The notes under the pieces: generated by a model
Database searches by the model: none
What the model saw: only the letters and a program-made list of their open reading frames with translations
Told to the model about the DNA's origin: nothing
Assembly (NCBI GenBank): GCA_017436865.1
Contig: JAFSCH010000024.1
Location: forward strand, 1 to 50,089
Length of the DNA stretch: 50,089 nucleotides
Direction: 5' to 3'
Origin: Lachnospiraceae bacterium
GTDB taxonomy: Bacteria > Bacillota > Clostridia > Lachnospirales > Lachnospiraceae
Program-made: the position numbers and the translations under genes
Shown: one piece after another, positions 7,790-15,851 of the stretch
How the letters are laid out: every line of letters starts with the position of its first letter
Numbering within the stretch: position 1 is the stretch's first letter

Positions 7790-8574
7790 TAGATTTCCAC
7801 CTCACTTGCCAGATATACAGGACCATCGGTACAGATTCTTGCATTGTTTACATGAGAATGATGGTCTTTTTCTTTTGTCTTTACTACACAACCAAGACAT
7901 GCTCCTACACCACATGCCATACGCTCTTCTAAGGAAATGTATGCAGTAATGTTGTGTTCCTCCGCATATTTCTTAATTGCACGAAGCATTGGCATTGGAC
8001 CACATGCAAGGATAACATCTGCTTCTAAACCATTTTCCTCAATGGCGTTCATAACATTACCCTTTGTTCCGACACTTCCATCTTCTGTTGCAATATATAC
8101 ATTTCCATATTTTTCTAAATCTTTCTTCAGGAAAATGTCATCATTTCGGTATCCTACAATGATATTCGTCTCTGCACTCTTACCACACAGCTGTTTTGCT
8201 GTTTCTAACATAGGTGGAATACCAATTCCGCCTCCCATAAGGAATACGCGTTTTCCTGCCACTTCTTCGATTGGAAAACCATTTCCCAAGGTTCCTAAAA
8301 TATCTATTTTACTGCCTGCACGATATGCTGCAAATTCTGTCGTTCCTTTACCAACTACACGATAAACGATGCGAAGTCTGTTGTTTTCCTTGTCCACTTC
8401 ACAAATACTAATTGGTCGTGGAAGTAATGTAGACTTGTCCTGCGTATAGACACTGATAAACTGTCCCGGCTTTGCCTGTTTTGCAAGACCTGTCTCAATC
8501 CACATATCATAGATTCCTTCTGCAAGCAGTTCCTGTCTGAACACAACTGCAGTTTCTTTTCTCTTCTGATTCAC
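7789..8574 (-). CDS. pyrK: Dihydroorotate dehydrogenase B, electron transfer subunit
   Basis: PyrK passes electrons from PyrD to NAD+ through FAD and a [2Fe-2S] cluster. The 261-residue protein shows the FAD-binding LLPRPISI segment, the NAD-binding GGGIGIPPMLETAKQL loop, the ACGPMPML motif and, near the C-terminus, cluster cysteines in MACGVGACLGCVV plus a later ARICTDGPV. I choose GTG 8574 because AGGAGG lies six bases upstream; a longer in-frame reading runs into repeat DNA. The leader carries a hairpin of family B followed by a T-run. Confidence 0.95.
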   Translation of the reverse strand: MNQKRKETAVVFRQELLAEGIYDMWIETGLAKQAKPGQFISVYTQDKSTLLPRPISICEVDKENNRLRIVYRVVGKGTTEFAAYRAGSKIDILGTLGNGFPIEEVAGKRVFLMGGGIGIPPMLETAKQLCGKSAETNIIVGYRNDDIFLKKDLEKYGNVYIATEDGSVGTKGNVMNAIEENGLEADVILACGPMPMLRAIKKYAEEHNITAYISLEERMACGVGACLGCVVKTKEKDHHSHVNNARICTDGPVYLASEVEI

Positions 8575-8596
8575 GATATTCCTCCTATAATAAAAA

Positions 8597-8680
8597 AGTG
8601 ATTGCCCAGCGGCAATCACTCAAAGAATTTGCTCCGCAAATTCTTTATTAACTACCACTATGTTACAGCAATTTCCTAAT
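8597..8680 (-). repeat. Family B two-hairpin repeat, copy B1
   Basis: On the plus sequence, hairpin 1 is AGTGATTGCC/GGCAATCACT with a CAGC loop, and hairpin 2 is AAAGAATTTGC/GCAAATTCTTT with a three-base loop. The conserved tail CAGCAATTTCCTA follows. On the minus strand hairpin 1 is followed by TTTTTT, which makes it look like a terminator just upstream of pyrK. Confidence 0.8.
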
Positions 8681-8690
8681 ATTTGAAAAT

Positions 8691-8774
8691 AGTGCGTGCC
8701 AGCGCACGCACTTTGGCAAGAATTTCTCACGAAATTCTTGTCTAACTACCACTACGCTGCAGCAATTTCCTATT
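8691..8774 (-). repeat. Family B repeat, copy B2, in tandem with B1
   Basis: Hairpin 1 is AGTGCGTGC/GCACGCACT with the same CAGC loop; hairpin 2 is CAAGAATTTC/GAAATTCTTG. Both stems differ from copy B1 by compensated pairs while loop and tail are kept. The two copies fill most of the 293 bases between pyrC and pyrK. Confidence 0.85.
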
Positions 8775-8867
8775 ACTTGAAAAAGTACATATTTTTCCTA
8801 TATGTAATCTTAACATATAGGAAAAAACATGTACAGTTTCTTTCTTTTGTTTTCGTAGCCTCTTTCT

Positions 8868-10172
8868 TTATGACTGGGTATACACAATTTTACCATCCAC
8901 AATAGTATACTTCACAACACCCTTTAGGTTCATTTCGGTAAACGGAGAATTCGTTGACTTCGATTCATAATCTCCTACCGTCCACTCCTCATCAGAAGAG
9001 AAAATTACGATATCTGCTGGTTTTCCTTCTTCTATGGTTCCTGCATTTAAATGATACATTTTTGCAGGATTACAAGTCATTGGCGCTAAAAGCTCAGACA
9101 TGGAAAGCTCGCCGGTTTGAACCAGATTCGTAATTCCAAGAGACAATGCCGTCTCCAATCCAATAATTCCACTTGGCGCTTCTGTAATAGGCTTTGCCTT
9201 TTCTTCCGCACTATGAGGTGCATGATCAGTTGCAATAATATCAATTGTTCCGTCCTTTAATCCCTCAATAATCGCCCTTCTGTCAGCCTCTTCACGCAAT
9301 GGTGGATTCATCTTTGCCAGTGTTCCATGCTTAATTACAGCTTCTTCATTCATACTAAAGTGGTGTGGTGTTGCTTCTGCATGAATATTTCCCTTATCAG
9401 AACGTTTCTTTGCTTGTCTTACAAGCTCTACACCTTCCTTAGAACTAATATGCTGTACATTTAAAATAGCACCCGTTCTTAATGCTACTTCTAAATCTCT
9501 TTCAATCAAAGAAATCTCTGCTTCTCTTGGCGAACCACCAATACCATAATGCTCCGATGCCTTTCCCCTATTAATACCATTATTCGTAATCAGAGACGCA
9601 TCCTCTTCATGTAAGCTGACTGGAACTCCAAGCTCTGCTACTTTCTTCATTGCAGTCTCTAACAATTCCTCATCCATAATAGGAATCCCATCATCTGTAA
9701 ATCCAACTGCTCCCTTAGCTAAAAGCATATCCATATCAACCATTTCTTTTCCGCCAAGCCCCTTGGTGACAGCTGCACAGCTATGAACATGTAAATCCGT
9801 TTTTGCCCCTTTTTCCAATACATAAGTTAAGGTTTCCTCATTATCTACCGTTGGTTTTGTATTTGCCATCAGTACCACACTAGTAAATCCGCCCTTAAGC
9901 GCAGCTCTTGCTCCTGTCTCTATGTCTTCCTTGTATGTGAAGCCCGGATCACGGAAATGCACATGCACATCCACAAGTCCTGGTGCAACAATATATCCTT
10001 CCGCATCTATCGTCTGAATTTCATCCATTTTGCAATTTTTCACTTCATTTAACAATTCATTTATAGTTTTTGAGGTTATTTTTGAAACTTTTCCTTCATT
10101 AATCAGAATATTTACTCTTTCATCATATTTTGTCTCAGGATTTATCACCCTACCGTTTTTTATCCACAGCAT
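8868..10172 (-). CDS. pyrC: Dihydroorotase, class I
   Basis: PyrC closes carbamoyl-aspartate to dihydroorotate. The 434-residue protein has the class I metal site: VDVHVHFRDPG (HxH, about 60-68), KEDIETGARAAL, further histidines in VSLHEED and LNVQHISS, and ATDHAPHS with the catalytic Asp. The C-terminal NPAKMYHL and GKPADIVIF close the small domain. ATG 10172 is chosen for GAGGG seven bases upstream; the reading frame runs about 25 codons further without a site. It heads the pyrC-pyrK-pyrD series; other pyrimidine genes are not present here. Confidence 0.95.
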   Translation of the reverse strand: MLWIKNGRVINPETKYDERVNILINEGKVSKITSKTINELLNEVKNCKMDEIQTIDAEGYIVAPGLVDVHVHFRDPGFTYKEDIETGARAALKGGFTSVVLMANTKPTVDNEETLTYVLEKGAKTDLHVHSCAAVTKGLGGKEMVDMDMLLAKGAVGFTDDGIPIMDEELLETAMKKVAELGVPVSLHEEDASLITNNGINRGKASEHYGIGGSPREAEISLIERDLEVALRTGAILNVQHISSKEGVELVRQAKKRSDKGNIHAEATPHHFSMNEEAVIKHGTLAKMNPPLREEADRRAIIEGLKDGTIDIIATDHAPHSAEEKAKPITEAPSGIIGLETALSLGITNLVQTGELSMSELLAPMTCNPAKMYHLNAGTIEEGKPADIVIFSSDEEWTVGDYESKSTNSPFTEMNLKGVVKYTIVDGKIVYTQS

Positions 10173-10287
10173 ATTGATCCCTCTTTTGTAACTATTCCAT
10201 ATTTTCCTAGTTACTTTCTTTCTCTTATTCCTATTGCTACTGTTCACTCCATTCCAGCAGCATCTTCTCTTTAGTATATCCTATCTG

Positions 10288-10704
10288 CTAACGAAAATCT
10301 ACATCCTTATCCAATAGTTCTGTCTTTATTACAATATATGGATAGGTAATACCTTGCACAACCTGCTCATCTGCAGATGGTCCAAGCAGTGTCGTATTTA
10401 CTACAATATTATTCTCTGTTTCGTAGAGTTCATCAACAGAAATGCTAAATCCTCCTGTCTGTTGTTCTCCATATCCTATGGCAAGATATAAATCTTCTCC
10501 TAATGTATAACTAATTTGAAAAGAACTACTTTTTTTCTGTTCTATTACCTCCACCAATGCTTCCGGTTGCTCCTCTTCTGCTACAACGGTAAATTCCAAA
10601 TCTCGAAGCTTTGCATCCATCTTATCCTCGGTAGCACATCCACACATACTCATTATTACAAATAGAACAACTACCATTTTCTTCATCCACTTTGTTAAAC
10701 TCAT
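10288..10704 (-). CDS. Lipoprotein with PrcB C-terminal-like domain
   Basis: A 138-residue lipoprotein. A basic N-terminus and hydrophobic stretch (about 8-20) end in CGC, a plausible lipidation site. The C-terminal half has the PrcB_C pattern: a GYGEQQTGGFSISVDEL strand-turn followed by NNIVVNTTLLGPSADEQVVQG and YPYIVIKTE. In Treponema the PrcB domain regulates a surface protease, but many clostridial copies stand alone and their target is unknown. It lies upstream of pyrC on the same strand (115-base gap). Confidence 0.75.
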   Translation of the reverse strand: MSLTKWMKKMVVVLFVIMSMCGCATEDKMDAKLRDLEFTVVAEEEQPEALVEVIEQKKSSSFQISYTLGEDLYLAIGYGEQQTGGFSISVDELYETENNIVVNTTLLGPSADEQVVQGITYPYIVIKTELLDKDVDFR

Positions 10705-10829
10705 ATCTTCTCCTACCTTCTCTAACTACATTCTACTTTCTATGTTTATATCCTATTATAGAAAATACAAACTTATTCCATTCTGGTTGCTTTTATAAAA
10801 TAATTTCTATATAATTTATATAAGAATTA

Positions 10830-10961
10830 GTAACTATTCAGTAGGCATACGCATTCACTGCGTATGCCGTGAAAAATGTAAATTAAGCAAGCAAAAATCC
10901 CATTGCAAAGCAATTTAAGATGGATTTTTGCATTGTAATTATGAAGGTACTGAATAATTAC
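10830..10961. repeat. Family A MITE-like repeat, copy 3 (inverted)
   Basis: A 132-bp copy in the opposite orientation, with ends GTAACTATTCAG and CTGAATAATTAC. Its second hairpin is a perfect GGCATACGCA/TGCGTATGCC stem; the first has GCAAAAATCC/GGGATTTTTGC and ATTGC/GCAAT on the reverse complement. It lies 26 bases upstream of plsC, probably inside the leader. Confidence 0.85.
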
Positions 10962-10987
10962 ATGAATTATTTTTAAAGGAGTATCTT

Positions 10988-11722
10988 ATGATTCGATTCA
11001 TTTTAACCCTCACTTTTCTCGTATTATTCCTGATCTTAACCCTTCCGCTCAGAGGCATAGAGCATCTTATTGGTAAGTTCAATCCTGAATTACGAGATAA
11101 ATCTTCTCTCGCCATCGTTAAGTGGGCATTTCGTTGTTGTATCTTTACCGCTGGTACCAGAGTTGATTATATCGGTCTGGAAAATGTTCCAAAGGATATT
11201 CCTGTTATGTATGTTGGAAATCACAGAAGCTACTTTGACATCATCCTGACTTATCCAAAAGTTCCAAGATTAACAGGATATATTTCTAAAAAGGAGATGG
11301 AGAAAATTCCAATGCTTAGTGCATGGATGAAGCTACTTCATTGCCTTTTCCTTGATCGCGACAATATCAAAGAAGGCATGAAAACCATCTTATCAGCTAT
11401 CGAAAAGTTAAAAAATGGAATTTCTATTTGTATTTTCCCAGAAGGGACTAGAAACAAAGAACCTGATACCTTCCTTGAATTTCACGATGGTAGCTTTAAA
11501 ATAGCTTCAAAAGCTGGCGTTCCCATTGTTCCAATGACAATTAACAACAGCGCTGCTATCTTTGAAGATCACAGTCCGCGTATCAAAAAGGCACATGTCA
11601 TTATTGAGTACGGAAAGCCTGTTTATCTAAATGAGCTTCCCGATGAATACAAAAAGAAACCCGGTGCTTACTTCCAAAAGCTCATTAGTGATACTTATTT
11701 CAAGAATAAAGAACTTGTGTAA
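10988..11722 (+). CDS. plsC: 1-acyl-sn-glycerol-3-phosphate acyltransferase
   Basis: PlsC adds the second acyl chain to lysophosphatidate at the inner face of the membrane. The 244-residue protein has an N-terminal membrane helix (about 4-22), the catalytic NHRSYFD motif (NHxxxxD, about 77-83), FLDRDN, and the FPEGTRN substrate motif, followed by VPMTIN. All four family blocks are intact. GGAG lies just upstream of the ATG. It is a single gene, converging with murF across a shared terminator. Confidence 0.93.
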   Translation: MIRFILTLTFLVLFLILTLPLRGIEHLIGKFNPELRDKSSLAIVKWAFRCCIFTAGTRVDYIGLENVPKDIPVMYVGNHRSYFDIILTYPKVPRLTGYISKKEMEKIPMLSAWMKLLHCLFLDRDNIKEGMKTILSAIEKLKNGISICIFPEGTRNKEPDTFLEFHDGSFKIASKAGVPIVPMTINNSAAIFEDHSPRIKKAHVIIEYGKPVYLNELPDEYKKKPGAYFQKLISDTYFKNKELV

Positions 11723-11784
11723 TTTCATCGCAAATCTGTGTAAACTCCATCATTAGAAGCAGATATTTTTCTAATTGACAAATC

Positions 11785-11823
11785 AAAAACCAGAGTAATG
11801 TTTTTAGGCATGCTCTGGTTTTT
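11785..11823. terminator. Bidirectional terminator between plsC and murF
   Basis: AAAACCAGAG pairs with CTCTGGTTTT; ATG/CAT may extend the stem, and a T-run follows on the plus side with an A-run on the other. Confidence 0.8.
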
Positions 11824-11838
11824 TAATATCTTTGTTTT

Positions 11839-13224
11839 CTATTCTTTTTCAATAACACATAATATTTTATCAAGTAATTCCTCAAAATGCATTCCATGAG
11901 ATGCTTTCACTAATACAGAATCTCCAACCTGTAATAATCCACCAAGTTGCTCCAATAATGTAGCTTTATCCACAAAATGACATACCTTACTTGTGGAATC
12001 ATTCACAGATAGTGCACCTTCATATATATTCTTTGATAAATCTCCAACGCAGAGAATCATATCAATTCCTTTTTCTGCCGTATAAGCTCCCACCTCATAA
12101 TGCAGTTTCTTTTCGTTACTACCAAGTTCAAACATGTCACCTAATATAGCAACTGTTCTTGAATTAGCCATCGTCAATAAATCCACAGCCGCTTTCATGG
12201 AAACTGGATTTGCATTGTAGCAGTCATCAATAATCGTAACTTTTTCATTTCGAATAATATGACTTCTACCACCAACTGGTTCGACCGCTGCAATACCTTT
12301 CTGAATCTCCTCATCCGAAAGCCCAAGCATAGTAGCAACCGCTGTTGCTGCAAGTGCATTATATATCATGTGTTCACCAGGAAGTGGAATCTCCACAGTA
12401 AAACTTCTACCTTCTCTATGAATAACAACCTTGCTTCCAGCTAATCCCTGATTTTCACAATCTGACGCATAAATCGCATGTGTTTCATTTCTCCCAAAGA
12501 AAATCGGTGCATTTCCTTTTGCATTCTGAACAGTAATCAATTTATCATCATCTCCATTCAGACAAACACTTCCATCTGCTTTCATAAAATCAAAGATTTC
12601 TGTTTTGGCTTTCAGAATACCATCTCTTGTTCCAAGATTTTCCAAATGGCACTGTCCAATATTGGTAATTACACAAATATCGGGTTGCGCAATTTCACTA
12701 AGACGATGCATTTCTCCAAAGTCACTAATTCCCATCTCTAAAACAGCAACTTCTGTATCCTCTTGAATGCGAAGCACTGTAAGCGGAAGACCTACTTCAT
12801 TGTTAAAGTTTCCTTCTGTTTTAAGCACTTTATAATGACTTTCCAATACACTTGCAATAAACTCTTTGGTACTAGTCTTTCCTACACTACCTGTGATTCC
12901 AACTACTTTTATATCCAAATTCTCACGGTAAAACTTCGCAACATCTTTTAACGCTTGGAAGCTACTTTCTACTAAAATATAAGCTCCACTAGGATTCTGC
13001 GGTGCTTTCTCACAAATAACACATAACGCACCCTTTTCATAAACCTGCTCGATAAAGCTATGGCCATCCACACGTTCTCCAACCGTAGCCACAAAGAGAA
13101 AATCCTGCTCTACCTTTCTGGAATCCAGTACAACACCCTTTACTTCCTGATGCTCTTTTCCCTCTGCGCAAAACAGTTTTCCTCCTACAGCCTTTGCAAT
13201 ATTATGTAATGTCATGTTTTTCAT
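11839..13224 (-). CDS. murF: UDP-MurNAc-tripeptide--D-Ala-D-Ala ligase
   Basis: MurF attaches D-Ala-D-Ala to the peptidoglycan precursor. The 461-residue protein has the N-terminal substrate domain (DSRKVEQDFLFVATVGERVDGHSFI), the ATP loop GITGSVGKTSTKEF (about 109-122), EMGISDFGEMHRLS, the central TNIGQCHLENLGTRDGI, and DDCYNANPVSM. The ribosome site is weak; ATG 13215 three codons in is an alternative. It is the last gene of the GH9-like/ddl/murF operon, 37 bases after ddl, so ddl product and user are made together. Confidence 0.95.
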   Translation of the reverse strand: MKNMTLHNIAKAVGGKLFCAEGKEHQEVKGVVLDSRKVEQDFLFVATVGERVDGHSFIEQVYEKGALCVICEKAPQNPSGAYILVESSFQALKDVAKFYRENLDIKVVGITGSVGKTSTKEFIASVLESHYKVLKTEGNFNNEVGLPLTVLRIQEDTEVAVLEMGISDFGEMHRLSEIAQPDICVITNIGQCHLENLGTRDGILKAKTEIFDFMKADGSVCLNGDDDKLITVQNAKGNAPIFFGRNETHAIYASDCENQGLAGSKVVIHREGRSFTVEIPLPGEHMIYNALAATAVATMLGLSDEEIQKGIAAVEPVGGRSHIIRNEKVTIIDDCYNANPVSMKAAVDLLTMANSRTVAILGDMFELGSNEKKLHYEVGAYTAEKGIDMILCVGDLSKNIYEGALSVNDSTSKVCHFVDKATLLEQLGGLLQVGDSVLVKASHGMHFEELLDKILCVIEKE

Positions 13225-13232
13225 ATCTCAGA

Positions 13233-13261
13233 CCATACCTTTCACAATTACGATGAAAAAT
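13233..13261. repeat. Possible remnant of a family A repeat
   Basis: The stretch TACCTTTCACAATTACGATG resembles the inner left end of the full copies (TACCTTCATAATTACGATG) and is followed by AAAAATC as they are. Neither terminal inverted repeat is complete, so chance cannot be excluded. Confidence 0.3.
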
Positions 13262-14293
13262 CTAATTATATTTATTCATAGAAATCTCTATGATTTTCTC
13301 ACAAAGCCCTTCAAAATCAATGCCTATTACCGCAGCTTCCTGTGGTAACAGGGAAGTTGGAGTCATTCCCGGTAAAGTATTTGCCTCAAGGCAATAGAAA
13401 TTATAGTTACTATCCATACGGAAGTCGATTCTTGCATAAGTGCAAAGTCTTAACGCTTCATACACCTTCTCCGCGCTTTCCTGCATCGCAAATGTAACGT
13501 GCTCCGGTAATTCTGCCGGGCAAGTCTCAATGGCAGAACCAGCCTGATACTTGTTTTTATAATCATAGAAACCTACCTTTGGCGCAATTTCAATAATTGG
13601 TAATGCTTTTCCATCAATCACGCCTATTGAGAATTCTCTTCCTTCAATAAATTCTTCTATCAAAACTCTATCTTCAAAGGAAAATGCCTCTTCCAAAGCA
13701 TCTGTCAATTCTTTCGAATTGTTTGCTTTATAAACACCTACACTTGAACCACCACAATTAACTTTTACAATACAAGGAAAACTGCTCCAATTCACCTGCT
13801 CTCCCTTTACCAAAGTAATTCCCTTTGGTGTCGGTATATCATATTTTACAAAAAACTCCTTGGAAATGGCCTTATCCATAGCAAGTGCACTGGACAAATA
13901 ATTCGTACCTGTATATTTAATATTCAACAAATCAAACATAGCCTGAATCTTACCATCTTCACCATTCTGACCATGAAGTGCAAGAAAGACAATATCTGCC
14001 TGAGAACAGATATCAATAACGTGAGGTCCTATCGCACACTCCGGATTATCCTTTCTCATTGCCTTTACCTGACTAATGTCCGGATTCTGACTGCTAATAG
14101 CGCCTATTTTCTCACTCCAGTCTCTCTTAATAGAGAAAATATCGCTATAATTCTCTTCTTCATATCCTAGATAAACATCCAATAACACTACTTCGTGCCC
14201 TCTATTTACAAGTGCCTTATATATCATAGAACCTGTTACCAACGATACGTCACGTTCTGTACTGATTCCTCCTGCTAAAACTACAATTTTCAT
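13262..14293 (-). CDS. ddl: D-alanine--D-alanine ligase
   Basis: Ddl joins two D-alanines for cell-wall synthesis. The 343-residue protein starts with VVLAGGISTERDVSL, has ALHGQNGEDGKIQ, the ATP-grasp FPCIVKVNCGGSSVGV, the YDYKNKY loop typical of D-Ala-D-Ala enzymes and the C-terminal RIDFRMDSNYNFYCLEANTLPGMTPTSL metal and product site. The loop tyrosine argues against a vancomycin-type D-Ala-D-Lac ligase. GGTGGATAGGA precedes the ATG. It lies 20 bases after the GH9-like gene and 37 before murF. Confidence 0.95.
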   Translation of the reverse strand: MKIVVLAGGISTERDVSLVTGSMIYKALVNRGHEVVLLDVYLGYEEENYSDIFSIKRDWSEKIGAISSQNPDISQVKAMRKDNPECAIGPHVIDICSQADIVFLALHGQNGEDGKIQAMFDLLNIKYTGTNYLSSALAMDKAISKEFFVKYDIPTPKGITLVKGEQVNWSSFPCIVKVNCGGSSVGVYKANNSKELTDALEEAFSFEDRVLIEEFIEGREFSIGVIDGKALPIIEIAPKVGFYDYKNKYQAGSAIETCPAELPEHVTFAMQESAEKVYEALRLCTYARIDFRMDSNYNFYCLEANTLPGMTPTSLLPQEAAVIGIDFEGLCEKIIEISMNKYN

Positions 14294-14313
14294 TCCTATC
14301 CACCTTACCTTTC

Positions 14314-15693
14314 TTATTTTACATCATCTGCTGCCGTATTTAGCAAATCACTAAGACAGAATAACAGAATGCCATCCCATTCCATTGTTTTTCCTGACGT
14401 AATGTCCGAAGCAATCCATCCTCCTGCCTCATTCAAATACCGTCCTCCTGTCTCATTTCTTCCCAACAGATAATGTAATGTATTCTCTATAATCACTGCA
14501 TATTCATTACTTGGCGTAATATAATCCACAAAGCAAATGAGCAAAACCTTCTGTAGATTCTTCTCTATATCATTACTATAAATGAGATACGGATTTTCCT
14601 TTGTTTTACGACTTATCTCTTCCGTCTCATCAACAAGCTCTTGCATAATCTTCGTACATAAATCCCGATTCGTTCCCTTAATCGTATTTAAGTAAATTAC
14701 AGAACCATAAAAAGCAAATCTATCTTCTGTAATCCGCTTTTTTCTTGTTTCTAAATACTGTTCTATGGTTTTCTTATACTCCAAACTTCCATTTGTCTTA
14801 TAAAGCTGTGCAGATGCATAAAACTGTGCGGATGGATATTCCCTTGCCATATCGACATTTTTTTCCATCCAACGCCATGCATTTTTTGCAGCAGCGGTAA
14901 AATCCTTGGCAACATCCGCATCGTATTTACCAAAAGTCGCCGCACTCTGTGTCAATACGCCACAAAAAGCTGCTGTTGCCTCATAATCTCCAAACATGCT
15001 TCCATTTTTTTTATCTTGAAAGCTCATCAACCATTCTGCAAGCTCTAACAGCTTCGTGACCAAATTATTGTCCTTTTCAAAAAGACCACCATGACACTGC
15101 AAAGCCAGCATCATAGAATGCATACCAAAGCTCACATCACAAATATCAGCAGCTGTAACCTCTTCTGTAGCTGGTAACTCTGTCAACATGTTCTCAATCA
15201 AGCCCTGAAAAATCGGTTCATATACATTTTCTGATATTGTAAAACTATAAGATCTTCCTACCTGCCCCTGTTCTATGTAATAACTCCCTGGTTCCGTCAC
15301 ATCCGAAAAATCGCCTATTCCGATATTCACATACCGGGAATCCCCCTGTGTCTCACTACTCTGCACAATTCCAGTATAAACAACCTTCCAGTCACCTTCC
15401 CGAACCACGCGAAACTCACCTGATATATGATCTCCTATGAAAAGCACATACTTCTCTCTATCCGGCACATACCCATTGCGATCAACCATAGCTCTTACTA
15501 TACTCATTGGAAGTTCGAAGGTAATCTCCCCCGAAAGCATCGGTTGTTCCACTGCATATACCTCTTCTACCATCTTTTCCTTTGTATCTGACTCCTGAAT
15601 TACATCCGATTGCATCTGACTATTCTGCCCGCTCGCGCACCCAACCAAAAGAATCACCATTGTAAGCAAAAGACAGCCTACTTGTTTTCCCAT
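14314..15693 (-). CDS. GH9-like lipoprotein, catalytic site probably lost
   Basis: A 459-residue lipoprotein (signal ending LVGC at about 19). Residues 50-155 look like the Ig-like domain that precedes family 9 glycoside hydrolases: NGYVPDREKYVLF, VVYTGIV, IGDFSDVTEPGSYYIE. The rest is all-helical and ends in LHYLLGRNETGGRYLNEAGGW, resembling the GH9 C-terminal LLGxNP region. The DAGD nucleophile motif that should follow the Ig-like domain is not visible, so I infer a non-catalytic or redirected protein. It heads the ddl-murF operon, which suggests a cell-surface role. A family B repeat lies in its leader. Confidence 0.65.
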   Translation of the reverse strand: MGKQVGCLLLTMVILLVGCASGQNSQMQSDVIQESDTKEKMVEEVYAVEQPMLSGEITFELPMSIVRAMVDRNGYVPDREKYVLFIGDHISGEFRVVREGDWKVVYTGIVQSSETQGDSRYVNIGIGDFSDVTEPGSYYIEQGQVGRSYSFTISENVYEPIFQGLIENMLTELPATEEVTAADICDVSFGMHSMMLALQCHGGLFEKDNNLVTKLLELAEWLMSFQDKKNGSMFGDYEATAAFCGVLTQSAATFGKYDADVAKDFTAAAKNAWRWMEKNVDMAREYPSAQFYASAQLYKTNGSLEYKKTIEQYLETRKKRITEDRFAFYGSVIYLNTIKGTNRDLCTKIMQELVDETEEISRKTKENPYLIYSNDIEKNLQKVLLICFVDYITPSNEYAVIIENTLHYLLGRNETGGRYLNEAGGWIASDITSGKTMEWDGILLFCLSDLLNTAADDVK

Positions 15694-15721
15694 ATTTTCG
15701 TCCTCTTACCATGTTAAAAAT

Positions 15722-15806
15722 AGTGCGTGCCAGCGCACGCACTTTGGCAAGAATTTCTTACGAAATTCTTGTCTAACTGCCACTACGCTACAGCACTTTC
15801 CTATTA
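15722..15806 (-). repeat. Family B two-hairpin repeat, copy B3
   Basis: AGTGCGTGC/GCACGCACT with CAGC loop, then CAAGAATTTC/GAAATTCTTG and the tail CACTACGCTACAGCA. On the minus strand hairpin 1 is followed by ATTTTT and lies about 28 bases upstream of the GH9-like start. A further AGTACAAGC/GCTTGCACT-type hairpin at 15814-15838 looks like the start of another truncated unit. Confidence 0.85.
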
Positions 15807-15851
15807 CATAAAATAGTACAAGCTCAGTAGCTTGCACTAGCCGCTATCATC

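Noticed and set aside
13262-14293. Vancomycin-type D-Ala-D-Lac ligase
   Set aside because: The YDYKNKY loop carries the Tyr typical of ordinary Ddl enzymes, and no vanH, vanX or vanS-like gene is adjacent.
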